34,004 bases of DNA, taken from positions 1 through 34,004 of the forward strand of contig DAINQU010000029.1 in assembly GCA_036742455.1 (NCBI GenBank), given 5' to 3'. This DNA comes from CAIKZZ01 sp036742455. GTDB lineage: Bacteria > Pseudomonadota > Gammaproteobacteria > Steroidobacterales > Steroidobacteraceae. Below are positions 26,513 to 34,004 of the stretch, piece by piece. The position numbers and the translations under genes were made by a program. Under the pieces are notes generated by a model that was given only the letters and a program-made list of their open reading frames with translations, was not told the origin of the DNA and did not search any database. Numbering within the stretch: the first letter of the stretch is position 1; every line of letters begins with the position of its first letter.

Positions 26513-29500
26513 TCAGTGATGACCGTCAGCGTGCTGCGCGGACCGGCGTAAATAGCCAAAATACAATACGGGTATGAGAACGAGTGTCAGAGCGGTCGAG
26601 ACCAAAATGCCGAAGATCAAGGAGATCGCTAATCCGTTGAAAATAGGATCATCGATGATGAAAAACGCACCCGTCATCGCCGCAATGCCGGTCAACAGAA
26701 TGGGTCGCGTGCGTATGGCGGCGGCTTGGACCACGGCATCGGCCATCGGTGTGCCAGCAGCGATCGCCGAATTGATGAAGTCCACGAGCAAGATCGAGTT
26801 ACGGACGATGATCCCGGCCAGAGCGATCATTCCGATCATCGATGTGGCGGTGAATTGCGCGCCGAGCAACGCGTGTCCTGGCATGACGCCGATGATCGTC
26901 AGGGGAATGGGCGCCATGATCACCAGCGGAATGCCATACGAACCAAACTGTGCGACCACTAACAGGTAAATGAGAACCAAGCCCACCGAATAGGCCAGTC
27001 CCATATCTCGGAAGGTCTCATAGGTAATCGTCCATTCGCCGTCCCAGCGAACGGTGGCATCGGTGATGGTCGTTGGCGCTGCGACGTAATTTTGACGAAC
27101 GGCCACACCGCCGGGGCGCGTTTGCGCGATCTGGGAGCCAATGCGGAACATGCCGTACAGCGGACTGTCCAGTCGGCCGGCCATATCGCCGGTCACGTAT
27201 TCCACCGGCAACAAATCCTTATGAAAGCGCGCCCCGTCCCACGGGAGGGTTTGGCTGTGCACGACCTCCGACAGGGGGACCGTGCCTTTCTCGGTGTGGA
27301 CGGGCAGCGCGAGGGCCGCCTCCAGCCCGGTACGGTCGGCGGTCGAGAGTCCGAGGCGTATCCCGATGGGGTCTTCTTCGGCGCCCGGGTGTAGGTACGC
27401 CGGCACCAGGCCGCCGAGGCCCGCGGCCAGGCTATACACCACGGACTGCTGTCGCACGCCGAGTGTGGCGGCGTGGGCGCGATCAACGCTCAACACCCGT
27501 TGGGTAGCGTCAGCCGCGACGAGCGTATCGCCGGTATCGACGATATCGGGTGTTTGGTCGAACAGACGGCGTACGGCGCGGGTGATCGCAAGACGTTCCG
27601 GCCGATCGGCGCCGTAGACTTCGGCGACCAGCGGCGCCTGGACCGGCGGTCCTGGAGGCACTTCAATCACTTGGACGCTGCGTGCGCCCAGTCGGCGCGC
27701 TTCCGCGGCCAAACGCGGCCGCAGTGCGAGGGCGATGTCGTGACTCTTGCGGCTACGTTGCGACTTGTCGACGAGGTTAACGACCAAGTCGCCTTGCTGG
27801 GCGTCTGCGCGCAGATAGTACTGGCGGACGAGCCCGTTGAAATTGATCGGCGCCGAGGTGCCGGCATACGACTGCCAATCCGTGACTTCCGGGACGCTGC
27901 GTACGATCGCGGCGAGGCCATCCAAAACGCGGTGTGTGTCCTCGAGCGTCGTGCCCTCCGGCATGTCGACCACCACCTGAAACTCCGACTTGTTGTCGAA
28001 AGGCAGCATTTTGAGGACGACAAGTTGCACGGCGGCGAGGGCCACCGCGACACCGATGGCAACGACGATGCCTAGGTAGAGACGGTGTCGGCGCGCACGG
28101 CCGACAGTGACGTCCAAGAAAGGGCGGACGATGCGCTCGTAGACGCTGTGTATCGTCCGATCCATGCTCGATTCGCCGGAATGCACGTCGCTGGCCGAGA
28201 CCGATGCATACACCTTGCGACACAGCCAGGGCGTAAAAATAAGTGCGATGGCGAGCGACAGCAGCATCCCCATGCTCGCGTTGATGGGGATCGGGCTCAT
28301 GTAAGGTCCCATCAGTCCCGACACGAACGCCATCGGCAAGAGCGCTGCGATGACCGTAAAGGTGGCGAGGATGGTGGGGCCACCGACCTCGTCGACCGCC
28401 TGCGCAATCGTATCCGTCAGCGACCGACCGTCGCGGCCGAGGTGTCGGTGGACATTCTCGACAACGACGATGGCGTCATCCACGAGGATGCCGATCGCAA
28501 AGATGAGCGCGAAGAGTGAGACGCGGTTGATGGTAAAACCCCACGCCCATGACGCAAACAGCGTCGCGGCGAGGGTAACAAGCACTGCGGCGCCGACGAC
28601 CACGGCTTCCCGGCGTCCCACGGCCAACAGGACTAGGATTACGACCGAGGTGGTCGCGAAGAGCAGTTTCTCGATCAGCTTTTTCGCTTTATCGTTCGCG
28701 GTGACGCCGTAATTTCGGCTGGTCGTCACTTCGACGTGAGCGGGGATCGTGACCCCTTTCAAGCGTTGGATCCGGTCTAATACGGCCGAGGTGACATCGA
28801 TCGCATTGGCCCCGGGCTTCTTCGCGACCGCGATGGTGACGGCCGGTGCGGAACGTACGTCAGATAGTCCACGTGCCACGGCGGCCGCGCCACGACCGAA
28901 GGTGGCATAGCGTGTGGGGACGGCCGGGGCGCCGCTGACTACCGCAACGTCGTCTAGGTACACGGGATGTCCGTCGCGGTAGGCGAGCACCAACAAAGCG
29001 ACATCGTCGCGCTGGGCGAGGAAGTGCCCTGCCTGCACCGGTTCAAGACGCTGTTGATCGATCACGTCACCCGCCTGACGGGCGACGCCGGCCGCGGTGA
29101 GGGCGGCAGCGACATCGTCGATCGCGAGGCCCGCACGTGCGAGACGTGCGGGATCCAGATCGACCCGTAGGACGGCGGGCTCGGCGCCGATGATGTCCAC
29201 ATTACGGGTACCGGGCACACGCCGGATTTCGGAGCCGAGTGCGCGGGCCACCGCGCCGAGTTCGTGCGCACCGATGGTGGGGTCCTGACTCCACAGGGTT
29301 AGGCCGAGTACCGGCACGTCGTCGATGCCCTTCGGCTTGATCAGCGGCGCGAGTATCCCGGTTCCCTCCGGACGCCAATCCGCGTTCGAGTACACCGTGT
29401 TGTAGAGGCGTACTAACGCGTCTTGGCGCTTTACCCCGACGTCGAACTGCACGGTGAGGACGGCGACGCCGGGGCGTGAGACCGAGTACAGGTGTTTGAC

Positions 29501-29749
29501 GCCGCTGATCTCCGACAACACTTTTTCCATCGGAGTCGCAACGAGGTGTTCAACTTGTGCCGCGCTCGCGCCGGGGTAGGGCACGATGACATTTGCCATC
29601 GTGACGTCGATTTGAGGCTCCTCTTCACGGGGCGTGACAGACACCGCGAAGAGTCCCGCCAGCAACGCGGTGACCGCGAGTAACGGCGTTAAGCGGTTTT
29701 CGAGGAAGTAGCGGGCGATGCGTCCGGAGACACCCAAGGACGGACTCAT
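26513..29749 (-). CDS. RND efflux permease (AcrB superfamily), second system
   Basis: This 1078-residue inner-membrane pump is distinct from the MdtBC branch. It begins with a short amphipathic helix (GRIARYFLENRLTPLLAV) and then TPREEEPQIDVTMANVIVPY, a motif of an RND branch found in many proteobacterial ArsR- or TetR-linked operons. Helix 4 has the proton-relay pair in IGILVDDAIVVVENVHRH. The second half has AGIIVRNSILLVDFINSA and RTRPILLTGIAAMTGAF. The proton-driven pump should work as a homotrimer with the adaptor and channel encoded beside it. Its ATG overlaps the adaptor stop (ATGA). The substrate is unknown; the divergent ArsR regulator suggests thiol, sulfide or electrophile stress rather than classical drugs. 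Confidence 0.93.
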   Translation of the reverse strand: MSPSLGVSGRIARYFLENRLTPLLAVTALLAGLFAVSVTPREEEPQIDVTMANVIVPYPGASAAQVEHLVATPMEKVLSEISGVKHLYSVSRPGVAVLTVQFDVGVKRQDALVRLYNTVYSNADWRPEGTGILAPLIKPKGIDDVPVLGLTLWSQDPTIGAHELGAVARALGSEIRRVPGTRNVDIIGAEPAVLRVDLDPARLARAGLAIDDVAAALTAAGVARQAGDVIDQQRLEPVQAGHFLAQRDDVALLVLAYRDGHPVYLDDVAVVSGAPAVPTRYATFGRGAAAVARGLSDVRSAPAVTIAVAKKPGANAIDVTSAVLDRIQRLKGVTIPAHVEVTTSRNYGVTANDKAKKLIEKLLFATTSVVILVLLAVGRREAVVVGAAVLVTLAATLFASWAWGFTINRVSLFALIFAIGILVDDAIVVVENVHRHLGRDGRSLTDTIAQAVDEVGGPTILATFTVIAALLPMAFVSGLMGPYMSPIPINASMGMLLSLAIALIFTPWLCRKVYASVSASDVHSGESSMDRTIHSVYERIVRPFLDVTVGRARRHRLYLGIVVAIGVAVALAAVQLVVLKMLPFDNKSEFQVVVDMPEGTTLEDTHRVLDGLAAIVRSVPEVTDWQSYAGTSAPINFNGLVRQYYLRADAQQGDLVVNLVDKSQRSRKSHDIALALRPRLAAEARRLGARSVQVIEVPPGPPVQAPLVAEVYGADRPERLAITRAVRRLFDQTPDIVDTGDTLVAADATQRVLSVDRAHAATLGVRQQSVVYSLAAGLGGLVPAYLHPGAEEDPIGIRLGLSTADRTGLEAALALPVHTEKGTVPLSEVVHSQTLPWDGARFHKDLLPVEYVTGDMAGRLDSPLYGMFRIGSQIAQTRPGGVAVRQNYVAAPTTITDATVRWDGEWTITYETFRDMGLAYSVGLVLIYLLVVAQFGSYGIPLVIMAPIPLTIIGVMPGHALLGAQFTATSMIGMIALAGIIVRNSILLVDFINSAIAAGTPMADAVVQAAAIRTRPILLTGIAAMTGAFFIIDDPIFNGLAISLIFGILVSTALTLVLIPVLYFGYLRRSAQHADGHH

Positions 29750-30786
29750 GGCCTCTGGCCCTCGATCTGGCGCGCCGCGGCAGCCGTGTCGAGGGCGATG
29801 GATTCATCGGCGGCGAGTCCCGAGAGAATCTCCGTCCGTTGACCGTCGGAGCGGCCGACCCGTACGTAGCGCAGCGTAGCCATGCCGTGTGCGTCGACGA
29901 CGTACACCTCGGTGATCTCGCTGCGGTGCACGATCGCGCTGTCGGGGACGTAGAGGTGCGTGGCGTCGTGGGTCGGCACATCGACGCGCACGGGCGTTCC
30001 CGGTGCGAGATCCACGGATGCAGGCAAGTCAGCCCGTGCGCGGAAGGTACCGGTGTCGCCCCCCGCCTCCGGGTAGATTGTGATGGGGGAAACGGGGATG
30101 GCCCCCCGGAGGGATTGGACGGTAGCGTGATCGGCCGCGCGAACGGCGTCGACGACGGACGCGGGGATGTTGAAACTGACCCGCAGTTTTTTCGGCGAGA
30201 CCAGGGACACGAGCGGCCGACCCGGGGTAACCGCTTCACCCACGTCGACCAGGCGTCGTCCGACGATGCCGGCAAAGGGTGCGCGCACCTCGGTATAGGC
30301 CACGCTTTCGCGGGCGGTCGACAGTGCGCTCTCGGCCGCAGCCGCAGCGGCAGCGGAGCGGTCGCGTGCGGCAAGCGCCGCCTCGTATTGCGCCTTCGAG
30401 GCAATGTGTTCGTCGTAAAGGGCTCGGACTCGCTCATACTGAGCGGCCGCCTCGGCGGCCGCAGATTGCGCGCCCGTGACGCCGCTTTGAGCGGCGCGCA
30501 GTCCCGCCTGCTGTTCAGTGCCCGTGATGCGCAGTAACACCGCACCCGCGGGGACGGCACTGCCGACGTCATGCACGATGGCGATGACGCGTCCGTTCGT
30601 TTGCGCGGAGAGTAGCGCCTCATCCACCGCTTCGACGATCCCGTCGACCGGCCGGGCGTTCGCGCCGGTCTCAACACGAACCTTTTCCGCGTTGAGCGGA
30701 GCGCTCGGCGATGCCGCCGGGGTGGCAGGATGGTCGCCGCAGGCGGCGAGAAAGAGCATAACGGTCAGGGCAGTATAGCGGCGCAT
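29746..30786 (-). CDS. RND efflux periplasmic adaptor lipoprotein (HlyD/MexA type)
   Basis: The ATG at 30786 gives 346 residues with a lipoprotein signal (MRRYTALTVMLFLAACGD; lipobox LAAC, Cys16). A longer frame to 30915 would overlap the DUF2892 gene and hide the signal. The adaptor domains are visible: the biotinyl-lipoyl half motif (VDEALLSAQTNGRVIAIVHD), an Ala-rich helical hairpin (residues about 90-160) and the second half motif (VAYTEVRAPFAGIVGRRLVD). A beta-barrel and membrane-proximal segment follow (VPDSAIVHRSEITEVYVVD). It links the permease at 26513 to the TolC-family channel. It begins eight bases after the DUF2892 stop, and its own stop overlaps the permease start. Confidence 0.92.
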   Translation of the reverse strand: MRRYTALTVMLFLAACGDHPATPAASPSAPLNAEKVRVETGANARPVDGIVEAVDEALLSAQTNGRVIAIVHDVGSAVPAGAVLLRITGTEQQAGLRAAQSGVTGAQSAAAEAAAQYERVRALYDEHIASKAQYEAALAARDRSAAAAAAAESALSTARESVAYTEVRAPFAGIVGRRLVDVGEAVTPGRPLVSLVSPKKLRVSFNIPASVVDAVRAADHATVQSLRGAIPVSPITIYPEAGGDTGTFRARADLPASVDLAPGTPVRVDVPTHDATHLYVPDSAIVHRSEITEVYVVDAHGMATLRYVRVGRSDGQRTEILSGLAADESIALDTAAAARQIEGQRP

Positions 30787-30794
30787 GCGGGTAC

Positions 30795-30998
30795 TCAGCG
30801 GAAGGCCGTGCCCGGTGCGAGACCGAGGCGTTTGAGGATCAGGGCGAGCGGGCAGAAGCCGCTGAACGCAGATTGCAAGAGGTTGGCACCCACAAAGACG
30901 GTCACCCACAGCCAACGTGGATCCACGTAATGGGCGAGCCCAACGCTTGCGAGCACCACGCAGCCGGCAAACGCAACGACGACGCGATCAATGTTCAT
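30795..30998 (-). CDS. DUF2892 (YgaP-like transmembrane) small membrane protein
   Basis: This 67-residue protein opens the second RND operon, with a strong GAGGGG site before its ATG at 30998. It has two membrane segments (VVVAFAGCVVLASVGLAHYV and LWVTVFVGANLLQSAF) and the family's FCPL motif with Cys49-Pro50 (SAFSGFCPLALILKRLGL). The DUF2892 domain is also the membrane part of E. coli YgaP, where it is joined to a rhodanese domain, and it is frequent in persulfide and sulfide operons. Its biochemical role is not known. The adaptor begins eight bases after it, so the two are probably co-transcribed. Confidence 0.87.
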   Translation of the reverse strand: MNIDRVVVAFAGCVVLASVGLAHYVDPRWLWVTVFVGANLLQSAFSGFCPLALILKRLGLAPGTAFR

Positions 30999-31031
30999 GA
31001 CGGCCCCTCAGTGATCCGTTCGGGGCATCTT

Positions 31032-31051
31032 ATATTAGAAACAACTAAATT
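31032..31051. promoter_or_regulatory. AT-rich palindrome, candidate operator of the ArsR-family regulator
   Basis: TTAG-AAACAA-CTAA (31035-31048) is a perfect core within ATATTAG/CTAAATT. ATTAG recurs 15 bases later (31049-31053). The site lies between the divergent DUF2892 and regulator genes in a strikingly AT-rich patch of otherwise GC-rich DNA. Known BigR-type repressors bind AT-rich palindromes in their own divergent promoters. On the minus strand TAATAT overlapping this site could be the operon's -10. Confidence 0.5.
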
Positions 31052-31131
31052 AGCAAATACGTATAAACATCCGATCGACCGGTTGCACCAGTGCTACAGT
31101 GAGCGGTAAGCAGTCATTCGGATGAGACGTT

Positions 31132-31494
31132 ATGGGTTCGACGGCGAAATCGCTCGCAAAACTCCCCCGACCCTCGGTCGCCGATGTGCAAGCGCACGCC
31201 GGTCAAGCGGCCCAATTGCTGAAGGCTCTGGCCAACGAACAACGCCTGCTCGTGCTCTGTTCGCTGGTGGACGGGGAGCGTTCGGTCGGTGAGATTAACG
31301 AGCGCGTGGCGCTCAGTCAGTCAGCGCTGTCGCAGCATCTTGCGTTACTCAGAGCGTCGGGCGTCGTGGTCGCGCGCCGAGAGGCACAAACGGTCTGGTA
31401 TTCGTTGGCGCCGGGTCCGGCGCAACGGGTCATGGATGCGCTATACGAGTCGTTTTGTGCGCCGGATCGATCGCGTCGAGCATCCTCGAAATAG
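31132..31494 (+). CDS. ArsR-family repressor, BigR/SqrR/YgaV (sulfide/persulfide-sensing) type
   Basis: This 120-residue winged-helix regulator has the ArsR core: AAQLLKALANEQRLLVLC, the recognition helix SQSALSQHLALLRASGVV, and the wing VARREAQTVWYSL. It carries exactly two cysteines, Cys43 in LLVLCSLVDG and Cys109 in YESFCAPD, 66 residues apart. That equals the spacing of the redox pair in BigR (Cys42/Cys108) and SqrR (Cys41/Cys107), which form a disulfide or polysulfide bridge and release DNA on reaction with persulfides. Metal-binding ArsR motifs such as ELCVCDL are absent. It is divergent from the RND operon and likely represses it and itself through the palindrome near 31040. Confidence 0.9.
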   Translation: MGSTAKSLAKLPRPSVADVQAHAGQAAQLLKALANEQRLLVLCSLVDGERSVGEINERVALSQSALSQHLALLRASGVVVARREAQTVWYSLAPGPAQRVMDALYESFCAPDRSRRASSK

Positions 31495-31513
31495 TCGCGA
31501 AGGAGTCGCTATC

Positions 31514-31696
31514 ATGCGCAAAAACATCGGTGGGATTGACCGCAGTATTCGTCTGATCGTCGGCATTGTGCTGCTGGCTTTGGTCTACGCTGGACCTGCG
31601 CGTTGGTGGGGTCTGATCGGGATCATCCCGCTGGTTACGGGGTGGCTCTCGTTCTGTCCGCTTTACGCCTTATTGGGTATCGGCCGCAAACCGTAG
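31514..31696 (+). CDS. DUF2892 (YgaP-like transmembrane) small membrane protein, second copy
   Basis: A 60-residue protein begins at the ATG at 31514, nine bases after AAGGAG. It has the canonical family start (MRKNIGGIDRSIRLIVGIVL), two short membrane segments and the FCPL motif with Cys48-Pro49 (GWLSFCPLYALLGI). It lies 19 bases after the regulator stop and is very likely in the same transcript. It is more typical of the family than the copy at 30795, from which it is clearly diverged. A role linked to sulfane sulfur is suggested only by family context. Confidence 0.88.
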   Translation: MRKNIGGIDRSIRLIVGIVLLALVYAGPARWWGLIGIIPLVTGWLSFCPLYALLGIGRKP

Positions 31697-31703
31697 CCGG
31701 GTC

Positions 31704-32726
31704 TCACTGAGGCGCTTTGCTTAAGCGTTTCAGCGCGGCCTCGACATCGTCGTTCCACGTCGTCGGCAAACCGTCGGCCGCGACGAGGCGGGCATGGAGG
31801 GCGCGAAACTGTCGCCAACAATGCGCGGCCGACGCGTCGTTGTCTCCGCTGCCGAAGCGTTGCTCGATCATCGCAGGATCCAGTCGCTGCAGGAGCGCGA
31901 CCACCGCGCTTCGCGAGGCATCCACGGCCAGGCGCCGCTCGTCGTCCAGTGCGCTGAACGCGGTCCGGACCGATTCCACTGGGGGCACGAGTCGCCGGCG
32001 TTCCGAGCCGAGTAACAGTGCCAAGGCCTCTTCGACGGACGTGGACTGACCGATCGGGTCGTGGCGCAGGTCCAGTCGCCCGGTGGTGATGTCAGACGCC
32101 TCCAAATCCCGCGTGCGCCGGTCTCGAGCGGCGGCCACCAGCCCTGTCGTGAGTTCGCGCAACAGCAAACCGGCGAGACTCAGCACCCGCACGCTTTCTG
32201 CGGCATCCGCCGGTGGGGCGGCGAGCCCGGCTGCACGGTAGAAGGCGCTGATGGCCTCCGGAGCCAGCGGTCCGGACGGTGTCGCGCCCCCGGGTGTCAG
32301 TAACCCTTCGAGGTCGAGCGCGGCGCCGAGATCGGGGATGGAGACGTCGGCAACGGGTAGAGGCGGGTGGGTTGCTAGCGCGGCGTCGACGTCGGTGTCT
32401 GCCCGCGACCCGATTTCGACGGCGATCTCGTAGCCGCCGATTGTGAGCCGATCCTCGTCCATGAGAATGTGAACACTGTGTCGACCCAACGCATCCCGCG
32501 CGCCGTTGACGTAGGTTCCGTTGGAGCTCGTGTCCAACAGGTGGTAGCGCCCGTCGACAACCGTAATCAGCGCGTGATGCGAGGAGACAAACCGATCCGG
32601 ATCCGGCAGGACCCAGTCATTGTCCGGCCCACGGCCCACCCGGCCGCCGTGCGGACCAAAGGTATGCGCTGCGCGCCCGCCGAGCGCTAGGGCACGCGAG
32701 CCGATGACTCGCAGTGTGAGCGGCAT
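31704..32726 (-). CDS. tagH: FHA-domain protein, TagH-like (type VI secretion associated)
   Basis: From the ATG at 32726 the protein has 340 residues. The N-terminal FHA domain (about residues 1-100) keeps the phosphothreonine-binding residues: GRVGRGPDNDWVLPD (Gly-Arg), SSHHALI (Ser and His) and DTSSNGTYVNG (Asn). The C-terminal region (about 170-300) resembles the TagH C-terminal domain, including LLRELTTGLVAAARDRR, DLRHDPIGQSTSVEEALALL and RRRLVPPVESVRTAF. TagH takes part in threonine-phosphorylation control of type VI secretion with PpkA and PppA. None of those partners or any Tss gene is in this window, so it may be an orphan. The start has a weak ribosome-binding site; the frame extends to 32993 without family resemblance. 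Confidence 0.8.
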   Translation of the reverse strand: MPLTLRVIGSRALALGGRAAHTFGPHGGRVGRGPDNDWVLPDPDRFVSSHHALITVVDGRYHLLDTSSNGTYVNGARDALGRHSVHILMDEDRLTIGGYEIAVEIGSRADTDVDAALATHPPLPVADVSIPDLGAALDLEGLLTPGGATPSGPLAPEAISAFYRAAGLAAPPADAAESVRVLSLAGLLLRELTTGLVAAARDRRTRDLEASDITTGRLDLRHDPIGQSTSVEEALALLLGSERRRLVPPVESVRTAFSALDDERRLAVDASRSAVVALLQRLDPAMIEQRFGSGDNDASAAHCWRQFRALHARLVAADGLPTTWNDDVEAALKRLSKAPQ

Positions 32727-32780
32727 GACCCGTACACCAGTTACTATAGGGTCCACTTTACTCTCCGGCGCAGTGCAAGC

Positions 32781-33122
32781 ATGGCAGCGAGTCACATTTT
32801 GAAGGTGTTGTTCGTTCGGGAAGGCAAGGTCTGGGAGATTTACGCCAAGAAAGTCTCTCACGGGACGCTGTTCGGATTTCTCGAAGTAGAGGATTTTGTC
32901 TTCGACACGCGCTCCTCCGTCGTCGTGGATCCCTCGGAAGAGCGGATCCGTAGCGAATTCGAAGGCGTGTCCCGGACCTGGCTGCCACTGCACTCCATTC
33001 TGCGGGTGGACGAGGTCAAAAAGAGCGGGCCGGGCAAGATCAGTGCCTACGACGGTTCCAACGTGGCTCAGTTTCCGATGCCGGTGATGCCCGGGACGCC
33101 CGACCTGACACCCCGCAAGTAG
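32781..33122 (+). CDS. DUF1820 family protein
   Basis: The 113-residue cytoplasmic protein carries the conserved DUF1820 blocks: KVLFVREGKVWEIYAKKV, GFLEVEDFVFD, SSVVVDPSEERIRSEFEGV, then HSILRVDEVKK. The family is found mainly in gammaproteobacteria and has no established function. It is divergent from the TagH-like gene, with 54 bases between the starts, and lies 77 bases before purL in the same direction. A weak hairpin in that gap is not a clear terminator. Family assignment is confident from motifs. Confidence 0.9.
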   Translation: MAASHILKVLFVREGKVWEIYAKKVSHGTLFGFLEVEDFVFDTRSSVVVDPSEERIRSEFEGVSRTWLPLHSILRVDEVKKSGPGKISAYDGSNVAQFPMPVMPGTPDLTPRK

Positions 33123-33199
33123 GCCGCTCCCCGATGGGTGCCCGAGGTGCGGTAGACTAGTGGTCTGCCGGCCTCGCCCGGCTTCAACTCGAGTAACCG

Positions 33200-34004
33200 A
33201 TGCTGGTGTTGCCTGGGGCCGCGGCCCTTTCCCGATTCCGTCTCGAAAAGCTCCTGGCGGCCTTGCAAGCTGTCGAACCGTCCGTAGAGCGCGTCGAGGC
33301 TTTTTTCACGCATTTCGTGGATGTCGCCGGGGTTTTGGACCCGGAACAGACGCGGGTGTTGGGCCGACTGCTCGAATCCGACGTGGCCAGCCCCCTGCCG
33401 ACGGGTAGCGTCCACCTCGTGGTCACACCCCGACCGGGCACCATCTCCCCGTGGTCGACCAAAGCCACCGATATTGCGCACGTCTGCGGCCTGAGCGCTG
33501 TCCGGCGGATTGAGCGCGGCACAGTGTACGTGTTGACGGCGGGAACGCCCCTCTCGGCGGATACGCTGACCCGACTGTCGGGACCGCTGCACGATCGCAT
33601 GATCGAGGCCGTACTGCCGTCCGTGGATGCCGGGCAGTGCCTTTTTCACGACGAGGCCCCACGACCGTTGGCTCGGGTGGCGCTCGGCACGGACGGTCAC
33701 GCCGCCATCCGAGCGGCGGATCAGCGCCTCGGCTTGGCCTTGTCGTCGGACGAAGTCGATTACTTGGTGGCCGCGTACGGTCAACTCGGTCGCGATCCGA
33801 CCGACGTCGAATTGATGATGTTCGCGCAGGCCAATTCCGAGCACTGCCGTCACAAGATTTTTAATGCGTCGTGGACGGTCGATGGCGAGGCGATGGAGAA
33901 GTCGCTCTTCGCGATGATTCGCAACACGCACGAGCGGAATCCGGGCGGTGTGCTCTCGGCGTACCGCGACAATGCCTCGGTGATCCGCGGTACGGTGGCC
34001 GAAC
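33200..34004 (+). CDS. purL: Phosphoribosylformylglycinamidine synthase PurL, N-terminal part
   Basis: About 268 residues are present and the gene runs off the right edge; full-length gammaproteobacterial PurL is about 1300 residues. The start matches the single-chain enzyme: the N-terminal PurS-like domain (ALSRFRLEKLLAALQ, THFVDVAG) and TPRPGTISPWSTKATDIAHV. The linker and the first conserved synthetase motif follow (DVELMMFAQANSEHCRHKIF). The enzyme converts FGAR to FGAM with glutamine and ATP, the fourth step of purine synthesis. In E. coli purL is divergent from mltF next door; here the orientation is the same but mltF is 23.4 kb upstream. The upstream 77 bases lack a recognisable PurR box. 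Confidence 0.95.
   Translation, partial: MLVLPGAAALSRFRLEKLLAALQAVEPSVERVEAFFTHFVDVAGVLDPEQTRVLGRLLESDVASPLPTGSVHLVVTPRPGTISPWSTKATDIAHVCGLSAVRRIERGTVYVLTAGTPLSADTLTRLSGPLHDRMIEAVLPSVDAGQCLFHDEAPRPLARVALGTDGHAAIRAADQRLGLALSSDEVDYLVAAYGQLGRDPTDVELMMFAQANSEHCRHKIFNASWTVDGEAMEKSLFAMIRNTHERNPGGVLSAYRDNASVIRGTVAE

Noticed and set aside
29625..30677. 350-codon open frame overlapping the adaptor and permease genes
   Set aside because: It is Arg/Ser/Pro-rich, out of frame with two clear genes on the same strand, and lacks any motif.
33167..33182. GCCGG/CCGGC hairpin between DUF1820 and purL as a terminator
   Set aside because: The stem is only five bases and is followed by TTCAACTC rather than a T tract.

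Overview
The window looks like a piece of a gammaproteobacterial chromosome with high GC content. The evidence is a DUF1820 protein next to purL, the tadA and mltF pair, an mdtABC-type efflux operon, a YjdM/PhnA zinc-ribbon protein and a large TonB-dependent receptor. I cannot name a genus. Nearly all of the sequence is coding, intergenic gaps are short, and I see no rRNA, CRISPR array, transposase, integrase or phage gene.

Layout. (1) 1-5643: two look-alike modules, each an exported amidohydrolase on the minus strand transcribed away from an APC-family permease on the plus strand. The first amidohydrolase is cut by the window start. (2) 5881-7917: a membrane protein of unrecognised function, with an N-terminal CxxC/CxxC zinc ribbon, three membrane segments and a C-terminal domain that looks like a parallel beta-helix. 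(3) 7974-9817: tadA and mltF, convergent and overlapping, then tRNA-Ser(CGA). (4) 10249-11088: an exported polysaccharide deacetylase. (5) 11176-20232: a four-gene operon joined by overlapping start and stop codons, encoding a complete MdtABC-type RND drug efflux pump with its outer-membrane factor. (6) 20207-24166: an M19 dipeptidase and a TonB-dependent receptor on the minus strand, separated by a clear intrinsic terminator. (7) 24504-24857: yjdM/phnA. (8) 24874-31696: a second, unrelated RND system (DUF2892 protein, lipoprotein adaptor, permease, TolC-family protein) on the minus strand. It is divergent from an ArsR-family regulator whose two cysteines match the spacing of the persulfide sensors BigR and SqrR. 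A second DUF2892 gene follows the regulator. (9) 31704-34004: a TagH-like FHA protein, a DUF1820 protein and the start of purL.

How the genes may work together. The clearest candidate for a little-described system is region 8: a regulator that looks thiol/persulfide-sensing, two small Cys-Pro membrane proteins and a full tripartite exporter share one AT-rich control region containing a palindrome. That suggests efflux induced by reactive sulfur, electrophiles or thiol stress. In region 1 and around 20-24 kb, hydrolases, permeases and a TonB receptor suggest uptake and breakdown of peptides or amides. The order tadA-mltF...purL and its orientations match the contiguous E. coli arrangement, but here about 23.4 kb of accessory genes lies between mltF and purL.
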